Shown here in pieces: positions 1-10,790 of a stretch of 64,000 nt of DNA; position 1 is the first letter of the stretch, and each line of letters opens with the position of its first letter. The notes under the pieces are model-generated. The model was not told where the DNA came from. It was given only the letters and a program-made list of their open reading frames with translations, and did no database searches. Source of the DNA: Paracentrotus lividus. Lineage: Eukaryota; Echinodermata; Echinoidea; Camarodonta; Echinidae. Location of the stretch: the NCBI GenBank assembly GCA_940671915.1, contig CALNVZ010003426.1, forward strand, positions 38,726,869 through 38,790,868. Reading direction: 5' to 3'. The position numbers were made by a program, and so were the translations under genes.

Positions 1-47
1 CGCTCATCATCACTGAAAGTTACGCTGTAAATAGGGGTGGTTGAAGT

Positions 48-78
48 ACAGCCCCGTCGCCTTCGGCGACGGGGCTGT
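48..78. repeat. Perfect 14-bp hairpin, GC-rich
   Basis: Arms 48-61 and 65-78 are perfect reverse complements (ACAGCCCCGTCGCC) around a 3-nt TTC loop. It resembles the 5' terminal hairpin of the Helitron/pearl-like element at 43116 (stem with GAA loop), so it may be the end of a related element running off the window edge. A terminator role is unlikely in this eukaryotic context. Confidence 0.6.
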
Positions 79-984
79 GTATAGTTAGTGGACTGGAAGA
101 AGCTATTAATTAAAGAAGAGGAAGAATCTTCTTGAATTATTCTTAATCTTAATAATATTCTTCTAATACTACGTGTGTTGTAGACTAGTTTTAATGTCAA
201 ACTTTAATTTTAAGTGCACAGACATAGATTTAGGCACTTCCTTCATACATTCATATAGCTACTGTCTTGGCCTTATCGTTTCGGAAACCACTCGCTCAAA
301 TGAACGGGAGAGCTTGTAAGTTACACAAGTGAATGGGGTGGAAAGAGGAAACCAGTACGTGTGACTGAATGAAGCGATGCTGTAGCCTGTACAAAGTGAA
401 TGGTGGTTTCCTCAATCACGATTATGCCATATACCGGTACTTATATCTACACGTACATTTAAATCTACGTACTAGAGGTCAAATTTTGGGCTACCTCCAG
501 CCTCCCCACCGCACGACCCTGTCGCCGGCCGGACCCGTCCCGGCTGAAATTGGATGCGCTCCACTTGTGTGTGTGTGTGTGTGTGTGCCAGACCGGGCGG
601 CGAGTGCATGAAATGATTGATGAATATCGATGAAATTTCTACGAGCTATACAGCTACAGATGGGTTATTTTATACATACCGTTGAAAACATTGCCCCTCA
701 AAATGCAGCTACACAGTCAGTTCAGATCAATGATAATCACTGAGATTGTTTCCTTTTTAAGACAATTCGAACATTCTCTGGAATTTTCCCCCAATCCGAG
801 GCATCATCACATCGGTTTTCAGGAGACCTTATTTATTTTCCTCATTTTATTTTGAGAAATGTGCGCTATTCTCTGATCAAGCCGCATTTATTTTCCTCAA
901 GCTAGCTATAGCTTGATACAGTCCGTCCCATAAAAAATAGAATCCGTAGTCCTGCAGTCAATAATTTTACCCCAGGAATTTTAC
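79..984. other. No gene recognised; contains a (GT)n run
   Basis: AT-rich DNA with no credible coding potential. The one simple feature is a (TG)n dinucleotide run at about 565-588. A GC-rich patch lies at 500-600. No RNA gene seen. Confidence 0.5.
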
Positions 985-1800
985 CAAGTGCATGCGCGTA
1001 TTCTAGGGGGGAGGGCTTTACGGCCCGGGCCCCCCGGGGGGGGGGGCGCGCAGGGGGGCGCCGAAAAGAGGAAGAAAAGGGAGAAAACGAGAAAGCAAAA
1101 AAAAAGAAAAAGAGAACAAAAAAGAGAAAGGGAAAAAAGGGGGAAAGAGGAAGGGAAAAAGGGGAAAAGAGGAAGGAAGAAAAAAAAAAAAAGAAAGAGA
1201 GAGAGAGAGGAAGGAAAAAAAGAGAGGGGGAAGGGGGTGCCCTTAAAAAAAAGGGGGCGCCAAATCGACAGTAAACTAAGTGGCGCCAAATTGACCTTAA
1301 ACTTAGGGGCGCAAAATAGACCTTAAAATGGGGGGGGGGGCGCCAAATCGACCTTAAATTTAGGGGGCGCCAAATCGACAGTAAACTAAGGGGCGCCAAA
1401 TTGACCTTAAACTTAGGGCGCCAAATCGACTTTTAATTTAGGGGGGCGCCAAATCGACATTAAACTACGGGGAGCCAAATTAAGCTTAAACGTAGGGGAG
1501 CCAAATTGACCCGAAACTTAGATGGGGGCGCCAAATTGACCTGAAGATGAGGGGGCGCCTAATTGATATTAAACTTAGGGGCTCCGAATCGACCTTAAAC
1601 TATAGTAAGGGCGCCAAATTGAAAAAGGGGGAGGGGAAGGGGCGCAAAATCGACGGTAAACTAAGCAACGCCAATAAACTTAGGGGTGCCGAATGGACCT
1701 TCAACATAGGTGGGACGCCAAATCGACCTTAACCTTAGGCGGCTCTAAATCGACCTTAAATTTAGGGGGGGGGGCGCCAAATCAAACTTAAAACAAGTGG
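985..1800 (-). repeat. Satellite terminal module, left (inverted) copy
   Basis: Starts with CATGCGCGTATTCTAGGGGG (989 on), then a G-rich patch (1020-1060), an AG-rich tract (1060-1240) and a degenerate 22-26 bp minisatellite with core GGCGCCAAATCGACCTTAA to about 1800. The same order appears as reverse complement at 13240-14680 and 18500-19856, so this is a repeated module and not random low complexity. Open frames across it are poly-Lys/Arg or poly-Phe/Ser low-complexity translations and are not genes. Confidence 0.8.
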
Positions 1801-1801
1801 A

Positions 1802-3450
1802 TTAGTAAATTACGCGATGCGCAATATATGTCCCCGCCGATAATGTAAAATTCCAATTATGTCGCATCAGTGCTATCACATAAGCAAACGGAATGCGAAT
1901 CGGATGAAATTGGTGAAGGAGTAGCATTTTGTAGCCAATGTACAACATAGGTAAAAATCAGGGCATAGTCAAAGGGGTAAAAGTCAAAATTCTGTGAAGA
2001 AGTTTGGTAGTCCTCACCTAGTGCTATCACATAAAGCAAACGGAATCAAATAGGTCAAAAATGGCAAAGGGTAGTAGCATTTGTAGCCAATTAACAATAT
2101 AGGTCAAAATCAAGGTGAAAGGTCAAAGGTCAAAATTGCTTGACGAAGTTTTGTAGTCCTCACCTAGTGCTATCACATAAAGCAAACGGAATCGAAATCG
2201 GATGAAAAATGGCGAAGGAGTAGCATTTTGTAGCCAATTAACAATATAGGTCAAAAATCAAGGTGAAAGGTCAAAGGTCAAAATTCTGTGAAGAATTTTT
2301 GTAGCCATCACCTAGTGCTTATCACATAAAGCAACGGAACCGAAATCGGATGAAAAATGGTGAAGGAGTAGCATTTTGTAGCCAATGACAATATAGGTAA
2401 AAATCAAGGTCAAAGGTCAAAGGGGTCAAAAGTCAAAATTCCGTGAAGAAGTTTGTATTCCTCACCTAGTGCTATCACATAAAGCAAACGGAATCGAAAT
2501 CGGATGAAAAATGGGAAGGAGTAGCATTTTGTAGCCAATGTACAATATAGGTAAAAATCAAGGTCAAAGGTCAAAGGGGTCAAAAATCAAAATTCTGTGA
2601 AGAAGTTTTGTAGTCCTCACCTAGTGCTATCACATAAAGCAAACGGAATCGAAATCGGATGAAAAATGGCGAAGGAGTAGCATTTTGTAGCCAATTAACA
2701 ATATAGGTCAAAAATCAAGGTCAGAGGTCAAAGGGGTCAAAAGTCAAAATTCCGTGAAGAAGTTTTGTAGTCCTCACCTAGTGCTATCACATAAAGCAAA
2801 CAAAATCGAAATCGGATGAAAAATGCCGAAGGAGTAGCATTTTGTAGCCAATTAACAATATAGGTAAAATCAAGGTCAAAGGTCAAAGGGGTCAAAAGTC
2901 AAAATTCCGTGAAGAAGTTTTGTAGTCCTCACCTATGCTATCACTAAAGCAAACGGAATCGAAATCGGATGAAAAATGGCGAAGGAGTAGCATTTTGTAG
3001 GCAATTACCAATTATAGGGTCAAAAATCAAGGTCAGAGGTCAAAGGGTCAAAAGTAAAAATTCCGTGAAGAAGTTTTGTAGTTCCTCACCTAGTGCTATC
3101 ACAATAAAAGCAAACAAAATCGAAAATCGTATGAAAAAATGGCGAAGGCAGTAAGTAAGCATTTTGTAGCCAATTAACAATATAGGTCAAAAATCAGGGT
3201 CAAAGGTCAAAGGTCAAAGGTCAAAATTCTGTGAAGAAGTTTTGTAGCCATCACCTAGTGCTATCATATAAAGCAAACGGTATCGAAATCGGATGAAAAA
3301 TGGCGAAGGAGTAGCAAATTGAAGATTTTGATCACATACGGACGCACGGACGGACGGACGGACGGACGGACGGACGGACACACACACATACACACGTACG
3401 GAGCCCGTTTCATAGTCCCCTGCTCGAACTCGTTCGGCGGGGACAATTAG
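1802..3450 (-). mobile_element. Pearl/Helitron-like element with about ten ~150-bp internal tandem repeats
   Basis: About ten monomers of roughly 150 bp, each containing GTGCTATCACATAAAGCAAA and a run of AGGTCAAAGGTCAAA, fill 1860-3330. The right end has a (GGAC)n run (3347-3378), an ACAC run and CGGCGGGGACAATTA. The left end has TCCCCGCCGATAA, so a CCCCGCCG/CGGCGGGG pair bounds the array. Read on the minus strand, the far end is a GC hairpin-like stretch followed by CTAA (TTAG at 1802-1805). This layout of a terminal hairpin with a tandem-repeat core matches non-autonomous Helitron/Helentron (pearl, Tsp-type) elements of molluscs and sea urchins. The flanks are minisatellite, and an apparent empty site is present at 3570-3595. 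No ORF of its own. Confidence 0.65.
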
Positions 3451-3891
3451 AGGGGCGCCAAATTGAGCTTAAACATATAGGGGCGCCAAATTGACCTTCA
3501 ACATAGGTGGGACGCCAAATCGACCTTAACCTTAGCGGCTTTAAATCGACCTTAAATTTAGGGGGGGGGGGCGCCAAATCAAACTTAAAATTAGAGGGGC
3601 GCCAAATTGAGCTTAACGTTGGGGCGCCAAATTGACCCGAAACTTAGATGGGGGCGCCAAATCGACCTTCAACAACTTAAGGGCGCTAAATCGACCTTAG
3701 ATTAAGGAGGGGCGCAAAATCGACCTTAAACTTAGGGGCGCAAAATCGACCTTAAATTTAGGGGGCACCAAATCGAACTTAAACCTAGAGGGGCGCCAAA
3801 ATGATCTTAAACGTAAGGGCGCCCAATTTAGATCAAATGTAGGGGCGCAAAAATGATCTGAAACTTAAGGGGCGCTGAATTGACCTGAGAC
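3451..3891 (-). repeat. GGCGCCAAATCGACC minisatellite block
   Basis: About 18 degenerate 22-26 bp units, each with GGCGCCAAAT(C/T)GA(C/G)CTTAAAC. It continues the block interrupted by the element at 1802-3450 and resumes at 4513-4600 after another insertion. Confidence 0.85.
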
Positions 3892-3895
3892 TTAA

Positions 3896-4508
3896 AGGAG
3901 GACTCCGGGCTGAAATTAAAAAGTTTTGTAAAGTAAAGTAAAATTTAACAAGCACAACACAGAAAATATCATCAAAATCGCATGAAAAATAACAAAGTTA
4001 TGCATTTTTTTAGGTATTGAATTTTTTTCCTATAACAGTTCTTGGCATTGTCTCATTGTCTCATTTGAATATTTGAATATTCAAATGAGCAAAATGATGA
4101 TGTCACAGTCCCCCTACTTCTTGTGTATTTTATTATATGAAATCCTATTTTTCTCATTTTTTAATATATTGCGTATATAGAAAATCTATCCCACATACTG
4201 AAATAGGTAAAAGCACTAGTGACCTTGAACATTCCACAAGGATTAATTTATGTTTTTATGTCCTTGGGGGAGAAAATCTTGATGATTGGTATTTCATACA
4301 ATAAAATACAAAGAAAGTAGGGGGACTGAGACATCATCAGTTTGCCAATTTGAAGATGGTAAAAACTGTTTCCTAAAAAAATTCAAAAGCTAAGAAAATT
4401 CATAACTTTGCTATTTGTGATCCGATTTTGATGAAATTTTCAGTGTTGTGCTCTTTAGATTTTACTTTATTTTTCTAATAATGCAAACCTTCAGCCCGGA
4501 TGAGTCCT
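3896..4508. mobile_element. Foldback MITE with TTAA target duplication, copy 1
   Basis: Long terminal inverted repeats (over 100 bp) beginning AGGAGGACTCCGGGCTGA on the left and ending as its near complement on the right. Both ends are flanked by TTAA (3892-3895 and 4509-4512). A second copy lies at 27762-28339. TTAA duplication is the signature of piggyBac-type transposases. There is no ORF, so it is a non-autonomous element. It interrupts the minisatellite, so it is younger than that array. Confidence 0.8.
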
Positions 4509-4512
4509 TTAA

Positions 4513-4600
4513 GGGCGCTGATTTAACCTGAAGTTAAGGGGTGCCAAATCGATCTTAGATTAAAGGACGCCAGATTGAGCTCAAATGTAGGGGCAACAAT
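4513..4600 (-). repeat. Minisatellite remnant
   Basis: Three to four further degenerate units of the GGCGCCAAATCGACC array, resuming directly after the TTAA element. Confidence 0.7.
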
Positions 4601-5420
4601 AATGCATTTTGCAACTTTTCACTTTTTACTTTACTATATATTCATTAATTATGTGCATTCAAACATGATGTTACCATTGCAAATAGGGTATCAATAAAAA
4701 GAAGAACAAATTAACTTTTCAATGCTATAAAAATTGATAGTGATAAAAACCCACATTAAAATGTATCAAGGTTCAAAGTTGTGCGGCAGAACATTCAAAC
4801 TGAAAATCATCTTTTCACTTTTTACTTTGCGATATATTCATTAATAATTATGTGCATTCAAACATGATGTTACCCTTGCAAATAGGGTATCAAAGAAGAA
4901 CAAATTAATTTTTCAATGCTATAAAAATTGATAGTGATAAAAACCCACATTAAAATGTTTCAAGGTTAAAAGTTGTGTGGCAGAACATTCAAACTGAAAA
5001 TTATCTTTCGCTTTGCCTTGCATTCAGGGGGTATTCAGGGGTTCTGTGGACCCGGGCATGACATCACCATGACAAATTAGGTATCAATAAAAAGAGGAAT
5101 AACTGAACTTGACAATGGTCCAAATTCAATAAAAGTGATAAATTACCCCAAAAGTTATTAAAGTTTAAAGTCGAGTTGCGGATCTTCAATGTGATCAATA
5201 AAAGTGCATTTTACAACAATCGACGTTTTACTTTTATCCATATTCTGATATTCTGTGCATTTAAGCATGACACACTCATTGCAAATATGATATCACTAAA
5301 AAGGTGAAGAAATTATCTTTCCAATGGTACGAAAATCAGGAATAACTTTAGCGCACCGTAAAAGTTATCATAGCCCAAAATCGATTTGCGAAACTTTTGG
5401 GGAGGGGCTTAGTTTTTATT
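4601..5420. repeat. ~195-bp tandem repeat array, about four units
   Basis: Units share CTTTTCACTTTTTACTTT, ATGTGCATTCAAACATGATG, GCAAATAGGGTATCA and TGATAAAAACCCACATTAAA. Two units (4610-4790, 4805-5000) are close; two later ones to about 5400 are diverged. AT-rich and non-coding. Confidence 0.75.
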
Positions 5421-5509
5421 ATTATTATTATTATTTTTGGTTGGCTGAGATTTTACAATACACAAAGTTCCATGGTGTAAAACTAAATGAAATTATTCGA
5501 AATTTTCAA

Positions 5510-7403
5510 ATCTCCCTGGTTGGCAACACAAATTAACTATTAATATAAATTCGTTACAACTGACAAGCTGTACATGTTTATGCATTAGTGCGCAGCCCAC
5601 TGCCCGATCGAGTCAATTAATGGGCACCACCTGCGTCTATTACAAGCAAATTTTCATAGGAACCGGCTAGAGTCGATCCGCGCAGGCTGGTGTCACAGTG
5701 GCTTCGATGGAGATTTAGTCGAATCTATTAGCAATAGCACCAACATATTAGAAAAATTGACTCACAATAGACACTGAATAAACATCAGCTCTATGCTGAA
5801 GTTCTGAGGATATTTGAAACTTTAGAGTAAGCTTAGGCACGATATGAATTTATTCTTCATGTAAAATAAAGTCAGTTTTACCTAAAATGCGAAAGTCCTC
5901 AGAATCGGTGTTTAATTCAAGGTTTGAAATGAAGCTTCAACGGAATGTTGACGAAAGCGCCATTTCAATCAGCGTCCATCACGACGAAAAGTCGTCGAAA
6001 GATGCGAGCAGCAGACATAATCGAGCCGAGGGCCGGGTGCTTTCAAAATATTAGGATGGTTGGAATTAATTAGGGTGGGAGGTCAGATAAAAATAATTTT
6101 ATGAATATGATAATAGATATGAAATGCTGAAATTTTAGATAGATGATGGCGGATCCATGCGGGGCGCAGGGACCCCCTCTATAAATTAAAAACAACTCAT
6201 GAAAATCTAAAAATTTCGGCGGCTCACCCCCTTATCGATCCTGACGCCCCCCTCTATTTTCAATCCTGGATCCGCCACTGTGTATAAACACTATGTTACC
6301 TTCATAACCGCATATACTCCTATCCACTAAAAAAATATTTAAAAATAAACTCGATTTCTCTTAAAAAACACATTATTTACAGATCTAGTGCCTAAAAATG
6401 TAGGCCCTATCCTACTGTCATATTTAGAAGATTAATACCCTCTCTCCAGAGAAAAATATATGGCCTCTATTCCCCAAAATGGGGAAAATAAGAGATGAAG
6501 CTATTTATCATGGTATTGTTCCCCTCCCCTAACCATGTATGATGTAGCGATACTAGGGGGGTGGTTAGTAAAACTGCAAAAGAAAACACATACAAAAAAA
6601 AAGAAAAGAGAGCTAGAGAAAAAGAGGGGTCGGGGCAATCATCGATGCAAATATTATATAGCGGTTTATTATTTTTTGTTATTTCGCTTTTTTCCCCATA
6701 GTGCCTGGACAATGCAAATAGGATATTTGTTAGGGTATCAAATCACATTTGAATACAAAACGCAACTACATGTTCGACATTATCATTGGCATTTTTTTTT
6801 TTTTTTTTTTTTTTTTATTTCTATTTAATTTTTCTTCTCATTTTATTTAGAAAACCGAACTATATTCAGAAAAAGATTACTGGTATCAGATCAAGGTTGT
6901 GCAGGCATTATGCACCTCACCATTATAGGGGGGTGTTCTCTGTTTGTTTGTTTTTGTTTTTTGTTTTTGTTTTTGTTTTTGTTTTTTTTTTTTTATTATA
7001 TTATTATTGAAAAGCACTCATGAAGGCGCCCATTTGCCATTTTTAAATGACATTCCTCTGTAGCTTATATTATGCTGGGGTGCATGAGGTAAATCTTTTG
7101 AGCTCCAAAATGGAGCTATCTTGTTCATTATTATTATTCAATTCTTGATTTATTATATAAGGTAAAAAATGACCAGCCATAAGGTCTAAAGGGGAAAATT
7201 CTCCTTAACAAACATAATACATGTTCATGATTTATTGTAAAAATAGAGCATGAAATTTTGAAGTTTTATCCTGATCCTCCAAGCACCCATCATGATGCGG
7301 CGCCCCATCTAAAAAATGAACCCTTAGGCCTAATTCATATAAATGCAATATACAACTCTTATAAATTTAATCATTATTATTACTAATATTATCCCCCCCC
7401 CCC

Positions 7404-7434
<31 letters not shown>

Positions 7435-10022
7435 GTGTAAATGGGTGAAATTTGGTTTGACCCTCTTGCTTCGTAGCTTCGTCTTCAAACCAATCTGAGG
7501 ATAGGAAGGTAATATTTTGATTTATATAGGGCCTAGAGTTCGTTACACGTTCTTCTGCTATTAATATTATCGTTTCAGATACATATTCTTTTCTTTTTTT
7601 TTTACTCGAGAGCCCGCCCCGCCCCCCTTCCCGGCGCAGTCACTCGGTCCACTATTACAGTGCGTCTCAGAAAAAGTTGAATCTGGATGGTCAGTCATCT
7701 GTAATAGTGAAACAAATAAAGAAGGCTAAACGGCATAAAAGTGCATGAATTTGAATAGTCATTTTTCTTTCTTCTTTTTATACTCATAATTATGTAGCAA
7801 CAACGCATGCATACCTAGACGAGTCTGCATGAAATTCTATAGTAAAAAATCAAATGCAGATCAGGGAACAGTCACCCCCCCCCCCCTCAGGCGATAAACA
7901 TACACGTATGCTCGTTCCAGATTTTAAGAGAGAATACCCCATCACAGGTTTGGAAGACCGAGCCTCGTCAAAATTACTTCCCCCCCCCCCCCTATGGCAG
8001 GGGCCGCGGATTGTTTTTGAAAGTGGGGCTGAGCTGCAAGTTGGGGGGCTGAAGCCCTAAAGCCCTGAAGCCCCCCCCCCCCGGCTCCACGCCCCCTGTA
8101 TTGCAGCTTTTTGAAGGAAGCTGCTGCATCTTTTCTGACACAAGCCGTTGCATCTTGCAATTGAATTTCAAATTCTTGCTCATCTAGATCTAGACTGTTT
8201 GGCTCTGTTTTACTGCAGTTTTAGGTGTAACAAGAAAGAAAAAAAAACTCAACTTTAATTAAAATCATTTAAAATGCTAATTCGTGAATGTTTTTACCCG
8301 GGGCCGACGTGAATTGGCGCCCCGGGTACTTTTTCAAAATATGGCGCCCCCCCCCCCAGGCAAGCATAGGCCTATGGATTAAATGTATGTTGAAGATTTT
8401 GAATAATAATTTATTTGAAGTTTTTTTTTTTTTTTTTTTTTTAATACTTGCCAATGGTGAGTTCATGAAAAGAATTTCTAGGTATATGAGGTATTACCGC
8501 TATACATGTAGATGAAAGTACGAATATTTCTAAATACGAGCGCGAAGCCGCATCGGATTTTTTTCCCCTCCATCTTTACGATCAGAAGTAAAGAATTCTA
8601 AGCAATTAGGGTATCAGTTTGTTTAGCTCTTCATCAGAATACATATGAACAGAGCTGTAATTTGTCCATCAAAACAGATTTGAAAGCAAGCCATATAAAC
8701 CATGTGGAAATTTGTCCATCAAGTAATGTGAAATCAAACAAATGTATATCGATGTTTTGTTGTTCAGAATCCTCATAATCTGGTCAAGAAGAAATAGGCG
8801 AGCATGAATTGCGAGCAGAAATTTGATGTATCGGAATGATCTCTGAAACGTAACTTTTATGCATTCTCAGAATGACAATGTATAAAACTACTTTTTGGAA
8901 ATGAAGCGAAGCGCGAAGCGCGATCGAAAATTTTGTCTCTATGTAATAGAGACCTGGGGCCGTATTCATAAACCCTCATAAGCCTACTTAGCAACTAAAT
9001 TGACCGAAGTTCCACACTAAGTCAAATTTGTTATTCACAAAACCTCAAAGTTTTTCTGGTGTGTCAATGAATACAACTCATTAGATATAGGTATTTCTTC
9101 ACATGCTTGGTATGATCTTATTCACCCTCCTCAAACATCAATAAAGAGAACGCTCCAGTTGAAAATGTAGTGATGACAACATTCATGATTCTATTGTTGC
9201 CAGATACATTCCTTCAAAGCTGCCAACCGCTTCTAGTTAGTAACTAAAAATTGTTATCACAAAACCTTAATTGCCTAGTTGTCACACAATTCCTTCAAAA
9301 AGATAAAGTTGATCATGAGCACCTATAGCGTTTTATGATGTAACATATTTACCCTCAAATTTGAGTTTCTAAAGCGATATTGGCGAAATTTTCAGTTTTA
9401 TGTTTTTTTATTATAATGTCAATGAACAATCCACTAATTGTGTTTCAATATTGTTATTTTCTAAGATATACACATTTTCAAAATCAATGAAATTTATGGT
9501 AAGTTAACTCGATTATATCATGAGGTCTGAAGGATGAGACTAGCAAGACAAAAACCTATATGTGGAAATGTTGGTGGCGCTGACTGCTCAAGACTGCACA
9601 TTGCATAGACAACAGATGTCTCTATTCTATGAATTTGTATTCAATATATTATTCACATTCTTTTATTGTATTTTTCACTGTTGTATGCATATGACCAATC
9701 TGGAATATCAACTACTTATTGGGGTTCTTAGTAAGTTTTGTGAATAACAATTTAGGTGTATGCTACTTTTGACTTTGGACTTGTTATTTTCCATGAGTTA
9801 GGTTGTATGCTATTTGTTGACTTGGACTTGTTATTTTCCATGATTTAATGATGGCGAAAGGTTTTGGAGCTAGAAGAGCTACGTAGAGGTTAAGAAGTTA
9901 AAGAATCTTCTTCTGTACTGGATATATAACGAGAAGAACTTTTTCCAAAGTATAGGTTGTGAAAAAATATTTCTGTCGCCAAAAATATATCCGAGAAGCA
10001 AACAAAATCCAAAAATCTGAAA
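5510..10022 (+). repeat. Large duplicated segment A (inverted partner at 19858-24310)
   Basis: The whole segment reappears as reverse complement at 19858-24310, for example TATATCCGAGAAGCAAAC near 9985 against its complement near 19880. Differences are mostly single-base indels and homopolymer length changes. It holds poly-T/poly-A runs (6790-6816, 6975-6995, 7400-7431, 8420-8442), poly-C runs and a small TIR element at 6144-6280. No convincing coding frame. The right limit coincides with the join to segment B. Confidence 0.85.
6144..6280 (-). mobile_element. Short hAT-like MITE (CAGTGGCGGATCC ends), copy in segment A
   Basis: About 137 bp with imperfect inverted ends, TGGCGGATCCATG at the left and GGATCCGCCACTG at the right. 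CAGTGGC ends are typical of hAT elements, and the related element in CEP290 intron 10 has an 8-bp target duplication. The flanks here do not show a clear duplication. The inverted partner is at 23641-23778. Confidence 0.6.
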
Positions 10023-10205
10023 TTTGACAAATGAAAAATAAATAGAAAAGCGTAAGTCCAATGCTTGCTTCCTCCCCCCCCCCCCTCCCCGATACTGATG
10101 GACCACTGAAGATTGAATTAATGGGTAATTAATGGAGCAAACATGTGCTAGACAAACCTCATTTATTTATGCAGGATAGTCTGCATGAACAAAGAAATGG
10201 CATTA

Positions 10206-10615
10206 TAAGATGGCTAAGTAATTTCCAGCTTGCTGATTGGTCAAAGCGGTACCACGTGATCATACGCAGAAAATGTCTATCCCTGCACGCCGTGCATTTT
10301 TTGCGCACCCAAATTGTCTAATGCACGGTTTTGGCGCATGCGCAGTGCAGTGTCTCAAACATCGAGATTTCGATTAGTACCATAGCTTATGCTCAATGAG
10401 GTCACGTAAAATAGTGAGCGTCTCAAAAGTCGAGATTTCGATTAGTACCATAGCTTATGCTCAATAAGGTCACGTAAAATGAGGTCACGTAAAGTATCGC
10501 AAAAACCTCTCCACAGTTTAGATATTTTCAGATATCTTTGATATTTGATTTATTTCATTATTTCTTTCTCATCCAAGGTATATTGACCTCCCGTTCGAAT
10601 TACTTAGCCATCTTA
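10206..10615. mobile_element. 410-bp MITE with TA duplication, copy 1
   Basis: Ends TAAGATGGCTAAGTAATT and AATTACTTAGCCATCTTA are exact inverted complements, flanked by TA (10204-10205, 10616-10617). Inside is a tandem pair of about 75 bp (GTCTCAAA..TCGAGATTTCGATTAG). This fits a Tc1/mariner-type non-autonomous element. Confidence 0.75.
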
Positions 10616-10618
10616 TAA

Positions 10619-10790
10619 AAGGAATAATGCATTTTCCCGTCGTTGTTCAGCGATATGCAGGGCACTCGAGGTTTCTTCTTCGCATGCACATTCCACACTC
10701 GCCTCCGGCTCGTGTGAGTGCGCATGCTCAGAAGAAACTCTGGCGTGCACTGCACACTCGCTAAACAACTCCGCGTAATGCATTATTCCT
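10619..10790. mobile_element. Small palindromic element beside the MITE
   Basis: Inverted arms AGGAATAATGCATT and AATGCATTATTCCT enclose about 170 bp, with inner inverted pairs GTTGTTCAGCGA / TCGCTAAACAAC and GTTTCTTCTTCGCATGC / GCATGCTCAGAAGAAAC. No coding frame. The partner is at about 15862-16034. Confidence 0.6.

Noticed and set aside
902..1399. Overlapping open frames of 100-165 codons on both strands
   Set aside because: They come from the AG/CT tract and minisatellite (poly Lys/Arg/Glu or Phe/Ser/Leu) and are mirrored at 14154-14769 and 19287-19922.
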